Shown in pieces: positions 28,015 through 37,247 of a stretch of DNA of 64,000 nucleotides. This DNA comes from JAEUIG01 sp046349775. Its GTDB lineage: Bacteria; Planctomycetota; Planctomycetia; Planctomycetales; Planctomycetaceae. The stretch is from contig JAXMBS010000029.1 in the NCBI GenBank assembly GCA_046349775.1, positions 1 to 64,000 of the forward strand, read 5' to 3'. The notes under the pieces were generated by a model, which saw nothing but the letters and a program-made list of their open reading frames with translations, had not been told where the DNA came from and did no database searches. Both the position numbers and the translations under genes were made by a program. Positions within the stretch are counted from its first letter, which is position 1. Every line of letters starts with the position of its first letter.

Positions 28015-28950
28015 TTAAACGCCATAGGCCCGCTGGAGTTGCGACTGGACGAAGGCGAGGTCGCGCTGGGCAGCGGCCAGGCAGTTGTCGAATTTCTCGA
28101 TGCGGGAGTTGCCGCTGATCGGGTATTCGATGTGGACGGAGATCGGGCCGCTAAAGCCGGTCTTGGCGAGCAGGTCGAAGAACTCGGGCCAGCGGACGAT
28201 GCCTTCGCCGAGCGGACACCAGCGCGTGCGCCACTGGCCGTCGGACTTTTCCCAGAGGACATCTTTGAGTGCGAGCATGCCGATCCGCATGAGCGCTGGA
28301 AGCCGATCTTCCAGCCGAAGGCGCCTTCGATCGTAGCGTGGGCAGGATCGAAGTAGGAGCAGATGTTGGGGGAGCTCCGCGCGCCCAAAAGTTGCGGGAG
28401 GTCCCACAGCGGGCCGCCGATGGTCTGGCCGGCGGCCAGGAATGCCGCCGGTGATGTCGAGGTCTTTGCATGCCGCGGCGAGCTTCTTCAACCGCGCAGG
28501 CAGCTTTCAGTTCGGTCTCCCAGGCGGCGACGTCGTGATAGTGGAGGTAGCCGAGCTTGTAGTAGTGGATGCCCAGTTTGTGCATTGTTCCCGCGTAGCG
28601 CGAGGATCGGCGAGGTCGTTGATGGACGTGCTGATCATCGGCACCGGGACGTGCCGGCGGTGTGGAAGGCGTCGACCGCTTTCGGCAGTTCGTCGACGAC
28701 ACGCTCGGGGGACGACACCGCCGCCGCGGACGGTGATAGTCAGGACCGCAGCCGAGCCGCGGCGTGCGTATTGTTTCGCAATGTCGGCGTAGCTGAAGCC
28801 GAGGTCGTCGACGTGGTCAGTGAAGACGCACAGGGCGCTGCGGAAGGGTTGTGAGGAAGTCGGGAAGTGCTGAATGCAGTAGACGCCCGCCGGCAGGAGG
28901 GTGGCCGCGGCGGCAGAGAGGGCGGTTTTCAGGGAGGTCGCGGCGCGCAT
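28015..28950 (-). pseudogene. sugar phosphate isomerase/epimerase-like TIM barrel, several frame breaks
   Basis: The minus strand shows pieces of one protein in alternating frames: a start with signal-like MRAATSLKTALSAAAATLLP, then FTDHVDDLGFSYADIAKQYA, AAVLTITVRGGGVVP, HKLGIHYYKLGYLHYHDVAA, KKLAAACKDLDITGGIPG, SPNICSYFDPAHATIEG, ALKDVLWEKSDGQWRTRWCP and FDLLAKTGFSGPISVHIEYP, ending in LQRAYGV at 28015. Order and spacing match xylose-isomerase-like TIM barrels (about 300 residues), with metal-site blocks YFDPAHAT and HIEYP. At least five breaks are needed, near 28690, 28620, 28490, 28440 and 28310. This may be poor sequence or a true pseudogene. The family often acts in sugar degradation and, in Planctomycetes, is often exported. 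Confidence 0.7.
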
Positions 28951-29294
28951 GCGTGATTGAGGTCAGATCGTGGGGGTGCAGGATGGAGGCAACTGGCCGC
29001 GGGCTGGTTGATTTTTCTGCGGAAAGATAACTTGGCAACTTTGCCGCAAGTGGGGGTGTCGGCCAAGTTGGCCAAGTTGCGACCAAGTTGCTGTGTGGAA
29101 AGTGGAGAACTTGTTGGGTTCCGGTGGATGATGGAGGGCACAACCGTCGATTGACTTCATGTGTTTATGACGGTGATGAAGCTACATAGACGAGCCGAGG
29201 GGAAGCGCGACCTTTTCATGTGCTCGTTGTCGCACCACTTACGGAGGGATTAAGACCCCCCTCATGAAGCGCGTCCAGCACCAACGGATCTAAC
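28951..29294. other. intergenic region with CAAGTTG words
   Basis: No gene is seen. The notable content is the repeat element at 29029-29091. The rest, up to the end of the DUF6714 gene, shows no promoter or hairpin I can support. Confidence 0.45.
29029..29091. repeat. inverted word-repeat element, CAACTTGGCC family
   Basis: The left side has AACTTGGCAACTTTGCC from 29029. The right side, 29061-29090, has GGCCAAGTTG, GCCAAGTTG and GACCAAGTTG in a row, the complement of the left words. It lies upstream of the TIM-barrel gene start. Confidence 0.6.
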
Positions 29295-29827
29295 TCACAG
29301 TGCTCTTACGCGTGCGATTCGCGGCCGTGCCAGTAGTTTGTCATGCCTGGTCGATGTCCTCACGCTGAATGAGTCGCTCACGCGCTTGAATTCCATGTAA
29401 GCGATGATTGCAGCCACTTGTGCTGAATCGAACGTTGACATCGGTGGACTTTCCCTCATACCACGTTCGCTCGCCGTAACGCAGGCGATTAACCTTTGGT
29501 TTCGACCCGCATCCGTTAGCCCGTGCGTCAGGTGAAAGACAGGATTCGTGGATTCCAGCCGTCCATCGAGATCCGCAATCAGGTAGGCGGGAAGATAGAA
29601 CCGGAATGCTTCTGTCGGAGAAAAGCATGCGCTGCCGTCGAGAAGCCGTCCGCCGCCTGGTCGAGAAAGGCTGCATCGAGCGTCCGCCAGTCAGTCTTTC
29701 CCTGGAATTCCTGCTCCAACAGGAATGGTTCATCACCTCTGCTGCTGCCGCGTAAGCGAGAGTCGCCGGGAAACCTGACGCTAGCGAATGCGTTACGAAT
29801 CAGTGTTTTGATCGATTCGACGTCCAT
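29295..29827 (-). CDS. DUF6714 family protein (one frame break)
   Basis: From the ATG giving MDVESIKTLIRNAFASVRFP the protein reads to about 29617, where a TTTT run shifts the frame. It then continues as EAFRFYLPAYLIADLDGRLE and NPVFHLTHGLTDAG, then MSTFDSAQVAAIIAYMEFKR, to a stop at 29295. Blocks such as FPGDSRL, EFQGKTDWRTLDAAFLDQAA and FRFYLPAYLIADLDG match the DUF6714 family as I remember it; no function is known. Restored length is about 177 residues. No signal peptide or membrane segment. It lies between a broken TIM-barrel gene and a broken sulfatase gene on the same strand. Confidence 0.75.
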
Positions 29828-29988
29828 TGGATCGAACCTCTGATGTGCAGTACTCGACATCTAAGCGGCAAGTGCACCCCTTCACCCTGACCCTCTGACT
29901 CACATCGATTGTGAATTCCACGCGTTTCGCGGGGGAGAGGGGGAATTCTCCGAAGCGCTGACGCTTCCGGCTCGGGCATGCGTACGCG

Positions 29989-31461
29989 TTATTCGCCGGG
30001 ATGAGTGCGTTCCCAGTCGGGGTGTTTTGGGCCTTTGCCGAAATACGGAGACTGCTCGCGCGATAGCCGCCGCCGGTGACGCGCGGATCGCCGGTGCGTT
30101 CGAGGTCGTCGCGGAGCTTGGCCCAGAGGGCGTCGCGGGTCTGCACGTAGTGCGGATCGGCGGCGACGTTGGTGAGCTGGTCGGGGTCTTTGCGGAGGTC
30201 GTAGAGCTCTTCGGCGGGGCGGAAGCCGAAGCAGAGTTCGAAATAGTGGCGGTGAGCCGCGTCCTTGTCGGCGTTGTCGATGATGAAGGTTTTCGTCGGG
30301 CCGTTGTCGTTGTCGGTGGCGAACCAGCGCCGGGGATGGCGGCATGTTCGTAGTCGGGTGTGCCCATGGCCAGCGGTCGGGGCGGGAAGTTGCGGATGTA
30401 GAGAAAACGCGCGTGCGGAGGCCTCGGCAGGGGTAATCCTCCCATGTCCGGAGCGGGCTGCGAGGGGACGTGCGCTCCTTGCCGAAGATGATGTAGTCGG
30501 AGGCGGGATACCAGTCGATGATGCCGGAGTCGGCAGTCTTGGAGCAGCGGCACGAGGCTCGTGCCGGCTGCGTCGGACGGGATCGGGAGACTCGCGAGTT
30601 CGAGATAGGTCGGGGCGAGATCGGTGAGGCTGACGAAGTCGTCGACGGTGCGGCCGGGCTTGATCAGCGGGGATGTGCCGCATGACGAGCGACGCGGACG
30701 CCGAGGTCGTAGATGTTGGCCTTGCCGCGCGCGGGAAGGAGGCCGTGGTCGCCGGTGACGACGATCAGCGTGGAGTCGAGGACGCCGGCCGACTCAAGCG
30801 CGGCGACGGCCTGGCCGACGAGGGCGTCGAAGCGCTGGACTTCGAAGTGATGATCGGCGAGGTCGGAGCGGACGAGTTCGTTGTCGGGCCAGCAAGGAGG
30901 AACTTCGATCGCGGTGAGGTCGATGCCGGCGGCTTTGCCGGTGCCGGGATCGTAGGGCGGTGTGGATCGCCGCTGCCGAGCCAGAAGCAGAAGGGGCGGT
31001 CGGCGGGACGGATTTTCAGGAAATCAGTGAAGCTCTTGGCTGGGTGGCCGGGCGACGGGGCGGTTGGGAGTTTCTGCTTCGTTGGCCTCAGGCTCTTGCC
31101 GACGACGCCGGTGGCGTAGCCGGACTTCTCAAGCAGCTCGACGTAGGTCGTAAAGCGATCGCCGAACGGCCGAGTGGCTGCTGGGCGCAGCTTTCGAGCC
31201 GCCAGTGCCACTGGCCGGTGGCGACCAGCGCGCGACGGGGTGCACGACGGAGAGGCGGTGAATGCGTGAGTGAAGAGGACGCTTCGCGGGCGAGGCGGTC
31301 GAAGTTCGGTGCTTTGACGGCGGATCGACAGCGCCGGCCCAGGGGTAGCCCCAGTCGTCGGCGATGCAGAAGAGGATGTTGGGGCGATCGGCAGCGGCCT
31401 GCAAGGAGCCAGTGAGCAGGGCAATCAACGAACAGAGGAGTGCGAGGCGGAAGGATTGCAC
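29989..31461 (-). pseudogene. sulfatase, many frame breaks
   Basis: Starts at 31461 with a signal peptide (MQSFRLALLCSLIALLTGSL) and the sulfatase N-terminal block RPNILFCIADDWGYPWAGA. The frame then shifts repeatedly; later pieces in order are FTTYVELLEKSGYATGVVGK, KSFTDFLKIRPADRPFCFWL, SGDPHRP, a segment with SLTDLAPTYLE, AEELYDLRKDPDQLTNVAAD, RDALWAKLRDDLERTGDPRV and the end KGPKHPDWERTHPGE. This is the full order of a planctomycete sulfatase of about 490 residues. The active-site CxPSR region lies near 31230 where the reading SCTPSRA is visible, giving the cysteine that becomes formylglycine. At least six breaks are present, so either sequence quality is poor here or the gene is decayed. 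Confidence 0.78.
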
Positions 31462-31634
31462 GAATAACGTCCGATGTTAGTGGAATCAATAAAGGCCGCA
31501 GATGGTGCGGATTTCAAAGATTTGCGCAGATAAGACCGTGAAATCAATGACGAGCACATACAGCTGCCCCGTGCCGCGCATTCACTCCATTTCATGTGCA
31601 GCCGGCTGCTGTGGCGGATAGGCAGGCGTTCTAT

Positions 31635-32042
31635 TTACAGGCACGATTTAGCGCCGGGAGCGGTTCGCCCTCGGCCTCGTCTCCGCTCAATGCGGAATGA
31701 CGCGGTCGTCCCGCGCCAATCCAAATGCGGACAGACCACCTCCAAGCTGATGCTGCCGAATCCAATCCGAGACATTGAAAGCCTAAACCGTCGTATCAGG
31801 TTGAGTCGCAGATCTCCGTAACTGCCGTACAACAGCCCGTAGGCGGATCCACGATCGACAATGTTCGGGTTTGCGCCGAGCACCTGCTCCACTTTACTTC
31901 GCGTCATTCCGATTTTGATGCTGCGAGACAATCGCTCGTGCCGTTGCGCACGGAAAGCAACGATGCCGGCGATCAGAACCGCGGCGCCGGCCATCATCAA
32001 GCTCGCCCGCTTGCCAAGCCGTCGCTTGCGTGGTTCGTCCAT
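31635..32042 (-). CDS. membrane-anchored protein with SmpA/OmlA-like motif
   Basis: About 135 residues from the ATG giving MDEPRKRRLGKRASLMMAGA. One hydrophobic segment (LMMAGAAVLIAGIVAF) is followed by IKIGMTRSKVEQVLGANPNI, which resembles the 'I..GMT..qV..llG.P' motif of the SmpA/OmlA/BamE domain. The middle (YGLLYGSYGDLRLNL) is hydrophobic-polar alternating as in a beta sheet. The C-terminus is Arg-rich and may be out of frame after about residue 115. The role is unknown. It stands alone, leftward. Confidence 0.6.
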   Translation of the reverse strand: MDEPRKRRLGKRASLMMAGAAVLIAGIVAFRAQRHERLSRSIKIGMTRSKVEQVLGANPNIVDRGSAYGLLYGSYGDLRLNLIRRFRLSMSRIGFGSISLEVVCPHLDWRGTTASFRIERRRGRGRTAPGAKSCL

Positions 32043-32198
32043 GCCCGGATGATACCACGGGCGCAAGAAATAGCCCCGCCGGTGTAGGGGGGTGGACTGT
32101 TCGGACGCAGTCACTCGCAGCTTACCACTCAACGATTATACGTTGATTGGTTCGTCGCGCGACGCTTGCCGCCCAAGTACGAGCGTTGGCAGCGTCGT

Positions 32199-32221
32199 GC
32201 CACGGGGATGAACCCCGTGGC
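32199..32221. repeat. perfect nine-base hairpin, GCCACGGGG core
   Basis: GCCACGGGG, loop ATGAA, CCCCGTGGC. It stands in the gap between two leftward genes, 29 bases past the stop of the thioredoxin-NHL gene, next to repeated words GCTGACTGCTGACAACTGAC (32227 on). It could act as a terminator, though no T run follows it. Its GTGGC-type core recurs at 16936, 44094 and 58293. Confidence 0.65.
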
Positions 32222-32249
32222 TCGTTGGCTGACTGCTGACAACTGACCG

Positions 32250-34283
32250 CTATTTCGGGCTCGCCGTAAGCGTGACCGAATCGGCTTCGGCGTCCGCTGC
32301 GACTTCGACAGGGACGCGCCAGGCCTGTTTGGCGAAGCGGCAGACGCCCCCCTTGCCTTCGTGGCAGAAGGTATAGGTGAGGGTCAGGTCGTAGGTGCCA
32401 GTGCCGGATTTGGCGGACAGCGGGAGGGTGAACGTCGCCTCGTTTTCTCCCTTCGTTGCGTCGCCGCGTAAAGGGGACTTGTCGATCGCGACGAGCGACG
32501 CGTTGCCGACGGGGGTGAGCGTGAACTTTACCGGCCCTTCCGGGTTGAGCTTGAAGCCTTCCGGGAGTTCAAAACCGATGCGCACCTGCAAGGCATCGCC
32601 GGGCTTCACACGCTGGGCGGGGACTGCGTCGGCGACAACATTTTCGGCTGGCGCCTGCGGTGTTTCCGGGGGCGTGGGAGGTGCGAGGCCGGCGACGATG
32701 AATTCCTGGCCGGACTGCGGCGAATTGAAGTCGACGGTGACGATCCGGTGGTTGTAGCAGTCGGCGATGTAGAGGGTGTTGCCGACCGGCACGAGTCCGG
32801 AGGGTTCGAAGAGTTCGATCGGCGACAGGGAAGTGCCCGGCTTGCCCGTGCCGAGCCAGGTTTCCGACGTGCGGCGGGTGGGGTGGACTTTCTTGATCTT
32901 GTGGTTGTAGGTATCGGCCACGTAGAGCAGGCCGTCGTGCCAGGTCAGGCCAATCGGATGCTGCAGCCGGGCCTTGGCCGCCGCACCGTCGATGTCGCCG
33001 AACTCGAACAGCGAGCGGCCGCGCTCCATGTCGTGTGCGCCGACGATGGTCTTCACGTTCCCATTGCCGGAGAGGGGGACGTGGCGGACGGCGGAGCCTT
33101 CGCTGTCCACAAAGTACAGTTCTTTGCCGTCGGTCGTCAGGCCGGACGGCTGAGCGAGGGCGCAGGTGTCGCGCGGGCCGTCGATGATGTCTTCGCGGGA
33201 GGAACCGGCGAAGGCTTCGATCGTGGGTGTGCCGAGTTCGTGCCGCCAGAGCTGATGGGGACCGGCCATGGCAATGAACAGCGCGCCGTTGTGGTGCAGC
33301 AGGTCCCACGGGCTGTTGAGCGGCGTGGTCTGCAGCGGACCGCCCAGCGAGGGCTGTTGGGCCTGGTGGCCGGTGCCGGCGAGCGTGGCGACGGTTTCGG
33401 TGTCGAGGTCGACGGTGCGGATCAGGTGGTTTTCGGTGTCGGCGACGTAGAGCGTGCGGTCGACGAGGGCCATCCCCTGCGGGTGGGCGAACGAGGCGGC
33501 CGTATAGGAACCGTTCTGTGCGCCGAACGCGCCGCTGCCAATGACGCTGATCAATTGGCCATCGAGGCCGGCGACAACAATGCGGTTGTGGCCGCTGTCG
33601 GAAATGAACAGCCGCTTGCCAGCGGGATCGGCGAGGAGCTTGCCGGGGTACTTAAGGGGGCCGGGGGGGGCGTGATTGCGTTCGAGGTCAAAGCTGACGG
33701 GGTTTTCGTCGAGGGTCCCTTTGGCGCGGTGGTACTCGATCATCTTCGCGATGACGTTGTCAAACAGCTCGCGGTTGCCTTCGCCGGTCTGGAGGCCGAT
33801 GAACTTGCCTTCGGGGTCGACAAGGACGAGTTGCGGCCACGCCATGAAGTGGTACTTACGGGCGATGACGCTGTTGGCGTCGTTGACGACCGGGTGTTCG
33901 ATGTCGTACCGCAGGATGGCGTTGCGGATGTTCTCGGAGTCCTTCTCGTTGTCGAACTTGGCAGAGTGCACGCCGATGACGACGAGTTCGTTCTTGTACT
34001 TGTGCTCGAGGTACTTGAGGTCCGGCAGGATGTGCATGCAGTTGATGCAGCAGTAGGTCCAGAAGTCGAGCAGGACGACTTTGCCCTTCAGCTCGCGGAT
34101 GTCGATCTCGCGCGAGGTGTTGAACCATTCGACGCCCCCTTCGAGATCGGGAGCCGCGAACTTGCCGGGGAACGGGTTCTCCTGGGCCACGGCCCGCGGC
34201 TGAAAATGCAGATTGATGGCGGGGGCGGCGAAGAGGGCCGCGAGCAGGCAAAAACGACTGCCGAAGGAAAGCGGACGCTGCAT
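32250..34283 (-). CDS. thioredoxin-like/NHL repeat protein with DsbD-like tail
   Basis: About 677 residues from the ATG giving MQRPLSFGSRFCLLAALFAA, a signal peptide; the longer upstream reading runs toward the divergent tRNA-Leu and is rejected. Residues about 40-190 are a TlpA-type thioredoxin domain with WTYCCINCMHILPDL holding the CxxC pair. Residues about 210-530 are an NHL propeller, with repeats such as DPAGKRLFISDSGHNRIVVA, DRTLYVADTENHLIRTVD and DGLLYVADTYNHKIKKVH. The last 120 residues (GDALQVRIGFELPEGFKLNP and CHEGKGGVCRFAKQ) resemble a DsbD-like domain. This matches NHL-repeat-containing thioredoxin proteins (NHLRC2 type). It likely acts in envelope thiol chemistry; the substrate is unknown. 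Confidence 0.88.
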   Translation of the reverse strand: MQRPLSFGSRFCLLAALFAAPAINLHFQPRAVAQENPFPGKFAAPDLEGGVEWFNTSREIDIRELKGKVVLLDFWTYCCINCMHILPDLKYLEHKYKNELVVIGVHSAKFDNEKDSENIRNAILRYDIEHPVVNDANSVIARKYHFMAWPQLVLVDPEGKFIGLQTGEGNRELFDNVIAKMIEYHRAKGTLDENPVSFDLERNHAPPGPLKYPGKLLADPAGKRLFISDSGHNRIVVAGLDGQLISVIGSGAFGAQNGSYTAASFAHPQGMALVDRTLYVADTENHLIRTVDLDTETVATLAGTGHQAQQPSLGGPLQTTPLNSPWDLLHHNGALFIAMAGPHQLWRHELGTPTIEAFAGSSREDIIDGPRDTCALAQPSGLTTDGKELYFVDSEGSAVRHVPLSGNGNVKTIVGAHDMERGRSLFEFGDIDGAAAKARLQHPIGLTWHDGLLYVADTYNHKIKKVHPTRRTSETWLGTGKPGTSLSPIELFEPSGLVPVGNTLYIADCYNHRIVTVDFNSPQSGQEFIVAGLAPPTPPETPQAPAENVVADAVPAQRVKPGDALQVRIGFELPEGFKLNPEGPVKFTLTPVGNASLVAIDKSPLRGDATKGENEATFTLPLSAKSGTGTYDLTLTYTFCHEGKGGVCRFAKQAWRVPVEVAADAEADSVTLTASPK

Positions 34284-34509
34284 GCGAAGACTCCGTGGAG
34301 GCTGCGATGTCCGAGTGCGGAGCGCGACGTCGTTGTGGCACGGCTCCGGAGGATGCATCCTAGCAAACGGAGGAACGGAGAACAGGTCGCGGGAGGGGCG
34401 GCGACATCGAACATCGCGATGACTTGCGTGTCCCTTCACAGAGTTTCGCGTCAAACGTCGCACGAACGATCGTTCTGGGGTACGATCCCCGCGATCACAA
34501 AACTTCGAC

Positions 34510-34591
34510 GGCCGCTTGGTGAAATTGGCAGACACGCAGGATTTAGGATCCTGTGCCGCAAGGCGTCGGGGTTCGAGTCCCCGAGCGGCCA
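34510..34591 (+). tRNA. tRNA-Leu (anticodon TAG)
   Basis: A class II tRNA of 82 bases. Acceptor stem GGCCGCT pairs with AGCGGCC, the D arm holds GTGAAATTGGCAGACAC, the anticodon stem CAGGA/TCCTG closes the loop TTTAGGA with anticodon TAG, a short variable arm follows, and the T arm is CGGGG-TTCGAGT-CCCCG. The discriminator is A. It reads CUA and related leucine codons. Confidence 0.95.
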
Positions 34592-34702
34592 GTTCGTTAT
34601 TTTCGATGTTGGAATTCGGATTTTCGATTTTTCGGTCGTCGGTCGGGCCGAGAAGTGACGGCTCTGTCGATCAACCTCTTCGGACTTTGAAGTTCGGATT
34701 TC

Positions 34703-36241
34703 ATGAGCATTTACCTTGGGATTGATATTGGCACGAGCGGAACGAAAACCCTGGCCATGCGCGAGGATGGCCGCATACTCGCTTCGGCTACCGAGACTTA
34801 TGGGCTTTCCACGCCCAAACCCGGCTGGAGCGAACAGAACCCGGAGGACTGGTGGCAGGCGACGGTCCGTTCCGTCCAGCGGGTGATGGGCGACGCGCAG
34901 GCCAAGCCGGACGACGTGAAAGGGATCGGCCTTTCGGGCCAGATGCATGGCAGCGTGTTTCTGGACAAATCGCACAAGGTCATTCGGCCGGCGCTGCTCT
35001 GGAATGATCAGCGGACGCAGGCGGAGTGCGAAGAAATCGAGGAGCGCGCCGGCGGGCGCAAGAAACTGATCAAGCTGGTCGCGAATCCTGCGCTGACGGG
35101 GTTCACCGCTCCAAAAATCCTGTGGCTGCGCAACCACGAGCCGCGGAACTTCGATCGCGTGCGACAGGTGCTGCTTCCGAAGGATTACGTGCGCTTTCGT
35201 TTGACCGGCGAGTTTGCGACCGAGGTCAGCGACGCGTCCGGCACGCTGCTCCTGGATGTCCGCAAACGGCAGTGGTCGAAGCAATTGCTGGGACTGCTGA
35301 AGCTCGATCCGGGCCTGCTGCCGACGGTGTACGAGTCGGACGAAGTCAGCGGACGTGTGAAGTCTTCGATCGCCGCAGAGCTGGGGATTGCCGCCGGTAC
35401 TCCGGTGGTCGGTGGCGGGGGGGATCAGGCGGCCGGGGCGGTGGGCAACGGAATTGTCCGACGCGGCGTGGTTTCCGCCACAATGGGGACCAGCGGCGTT
35501 GTGTTCGCGCACAGCGACGAAGTCCAGATTGATCCGGCCGGGCGGGTGCACACGTTGCCCTGCCGCGGTGCGCGGCAAGTGGCATGTGATGGGCGTAGTG
35601 CTGTCTGCCGGCGGGAGTCTGCAGTGGTATCGGGACGAATTCTGCCAAACCGAGGTTGAACAGGCTGCTCGTGACGGTGTCGATCCCTACGAGAAGATCA
35701 CCGCCGTCGCTGCCCAGGCTCCGGCCGGAAGCGAGGGACTGTTCTTTCTGCCGTATCTCACGGGCGAGCGCACACCGCACGCCGATCCGTACGCTCGCGG
35801 CGCGTGGATCGGGCTGACGCGGCGGCACGGTCGTCCGCATCTGGTCCGATCGGTCATCGAAGGGGCGACGTACGCCATGCGGGACAGCCTGGAGATCATC
35901 AAGGGGCTGGACATCCCGGTGAAGGAAATCCGCGTCTCCGGCGGCGGCGCCCGCAGTCGTTTCTGGCGACAGGTGCAGGCGGACGTTTACGGGCAGAAAG
36001 TCTCGACGATCAACGCCCACGAAGGACCTGCGTTCGGCGTTGCTTTGCTGGCGGCGGCGGGCACGGGGGCGTATCGCGACGTGGTGGAAGCGTGCAAGGC
36101 GACGATCCAAACCGTCGACAGCACATCACCAAACGCGGCCGACAAGAAGACATATCAGGCCGCGTATTCGAGTTACGGCCGGCTGTATTCGGCACTGCGG
36201 TCCGAGTTCAAGGAAATCGCCGGGCTCGTCGGACAACGGTA
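34703..36241 (+). CDS. xylB: xylulokinase (one frame break)
   Basis: From ATG 34703 the FGGY kinase N-terminus is clear: YLGIDIGTSGTKTLAMREDG, then GWSEQNPEDWWQA, IGLSGQMHGSVFLD and LLWNDQRTQAECEEIEER. The frame breaks near 35563 and continues as GKWHVMGVVLSAGGSLQWYR, LFFLPYLTGERTPHADPYAR and ISGGGARSRFWRQ-like VSGGGARSRFWRQVQADVYG to the stop at 36241. Restored length is about 512 residues, a little above the usual 480-500. The enzyme phosphorylates D-xylulose with ATP for the pentose phosphate pathway; the MHG and GGGARS blocks favour xylulokinase over other FGGY kinases. It lies alone after tRNA-Leu; UbiX follows 55 bases later. Confidence 0.88.
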
Positions 36242-36296
36242 GAATGTTGAGCCGGGCGCCGCAGGCGACCGCTCCGGCACTTGTACCGATCTCCCT

Positions 36297-36944
36297 ATGT
36301 ATCCCATAGTCCTTGCCATCACCGGAGCCAGCGGAGCCGCTTATGGCGTGCGGCTATTGCAGGTTCTATTGGCGGCCGGTCGCAACGTGCATCTGGCGAT
36401 CAGTCCGGCCGCTGTTCGCGTCGCCGAGCTGGAACTCGGACTGTCGATCGACGTCGATGCCTTCGACCCGGAGCAGATCCTGACGTCGGCGAATCGAACA
36501 TTGGTCAAAGAGGGTGTCCGGCCGGGACAGATTGTCTATCACCATTTCCAGAATCACGCGGCTGCGATCGCCAGCGGCTCGTTTCGGACCGGCGGGATGG
36601 TGATCTGCCCATGCTCCATGGGAACACTGGCCGCTGTCGCCAACGGGCTGTCCTCGAACCTGATCCATCGGGCAGCGGACGTCCACCTGAAGGAACGGCG
36701 GAAGCTGATCGTCGTCCCGCGTGAGACGCCGCTGGGACTGATTCAGATCGAGAACATGCGGAAGCTGACGGAAGCCGGTGGAATCGTGCTGCCTGCGGCG
36801 CCGGGGTTCTATCACCGTCCGCTGTCGATCGACGACCTGGTGGACTTCGTCGTGGCACGGATCTGCGACCAGTTGAAGGTCGACGTGAACCTGACGCGGC
36901 GGTGGGGAGAGGGGGAATCGGGCGCCGGCGGGGAGAGCAAGTGA
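36297..36944 (+). CDS. ubiX: flavin prenyltransferase UbiX
   Basis: A 215-residue flavoprotein of the UbiX/Pad1 family. The FMN-binding start ITGASGAAYGVRLLQVLL is at residues 8-25, followed by VICPCSMGTLAAVANGLSSN near residue 101, and HLKERRKLIVVPRETPLGLI with the conserved RET and the closing PAAPGFYHRP. UbiX attaches dimethylallyl to FMN to make the prenylated flavin cofactor of UbiD decarboxylases in ubiquinone and related pathways. No ubiD is in the window. The last dozen residues are Gly/Glu-rich and extend beyond the usual end. Confidence 0.93.
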   Translation: MYPIVLAITGASGAAYGVRLLQVLLAAGRNVHLAISPAAVRVAELELGLSIDVDAFDPEQILTSANRTLVKEGVRPGQIVYHHFQNHAAAIASGSFRTGGMVICPCSMGTLAAVANGLSSNLIHRAADVHLKERRKLIVVPRETPLGLIQIENMRKLTEAGGIVLPAAPGFYHRPLSIDDLVDFVVARICDQLKVDVNLTRRWGEGESGAGGESK

Positions 36945-37247
36945 GGCGAGTTCGGTGCGGCGGCACTGGAATTCGGTACGACGGGACCAGCCCTCAGAGA
37001 TATGATGGAAGTTGGGCTGCCACCTTCATAAAGTGTTGCATTTTGCAACACTTTGGGCCGCTGCAACTCCAAACAGGAATGGGGATTCGGTCCAGAATCC
37101 GGGAAGTCCTCATTTGTGAAGTGTTTGTCAAGTTTGACCCGAACATCGGTGAGCGGCCATAGGTTTGCCTGTTAACCTCGGGTGAATCCGGGGCCACGAA
37201 GGCCGACGGATTCCCTGATTTTTTGTGGGCCGAGGAGTTTGGCCTCC
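36945..37247. other. intergenic region with a near-operator palindrome
   Basis: No gene seen. The region holds the palindrome at 37030-37054 and otherwise low-complexity words such as GGAATTCGGTAC and GGAATTCGG-like pieces. The promoter of the following DUF1549 gene must lie here. Confidence 0.45.
37030..37054. promoter_or_regulatory. perfect 11-base inverted repeat
   Basis: AAAGTGTTGCA, three-base spacer TTT, TGCAACACTTT. It is AT-richer than its surroundings and lies 194 bases before the DUF1549 start. It could be an operator for a dimeric repressor, or a hairpin terminator of ubiX, though no U tract directly follows it. Confidence 0.5.

Noticed and set aside
26242..28356. 704-residue plus-strand reading opposite the DUF1501 gene
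   Set aside because: Composition is that of a complement-strand shadow, and it crosses the repeat element and two real minus-strand genes.
32748..34658. 636-residue plus-strand reading opposite the thioredoxin-NHL gene
   Set aside because: It runs through the tRNA-Leu gene and has no motif; the minus strand has NHL repeats.
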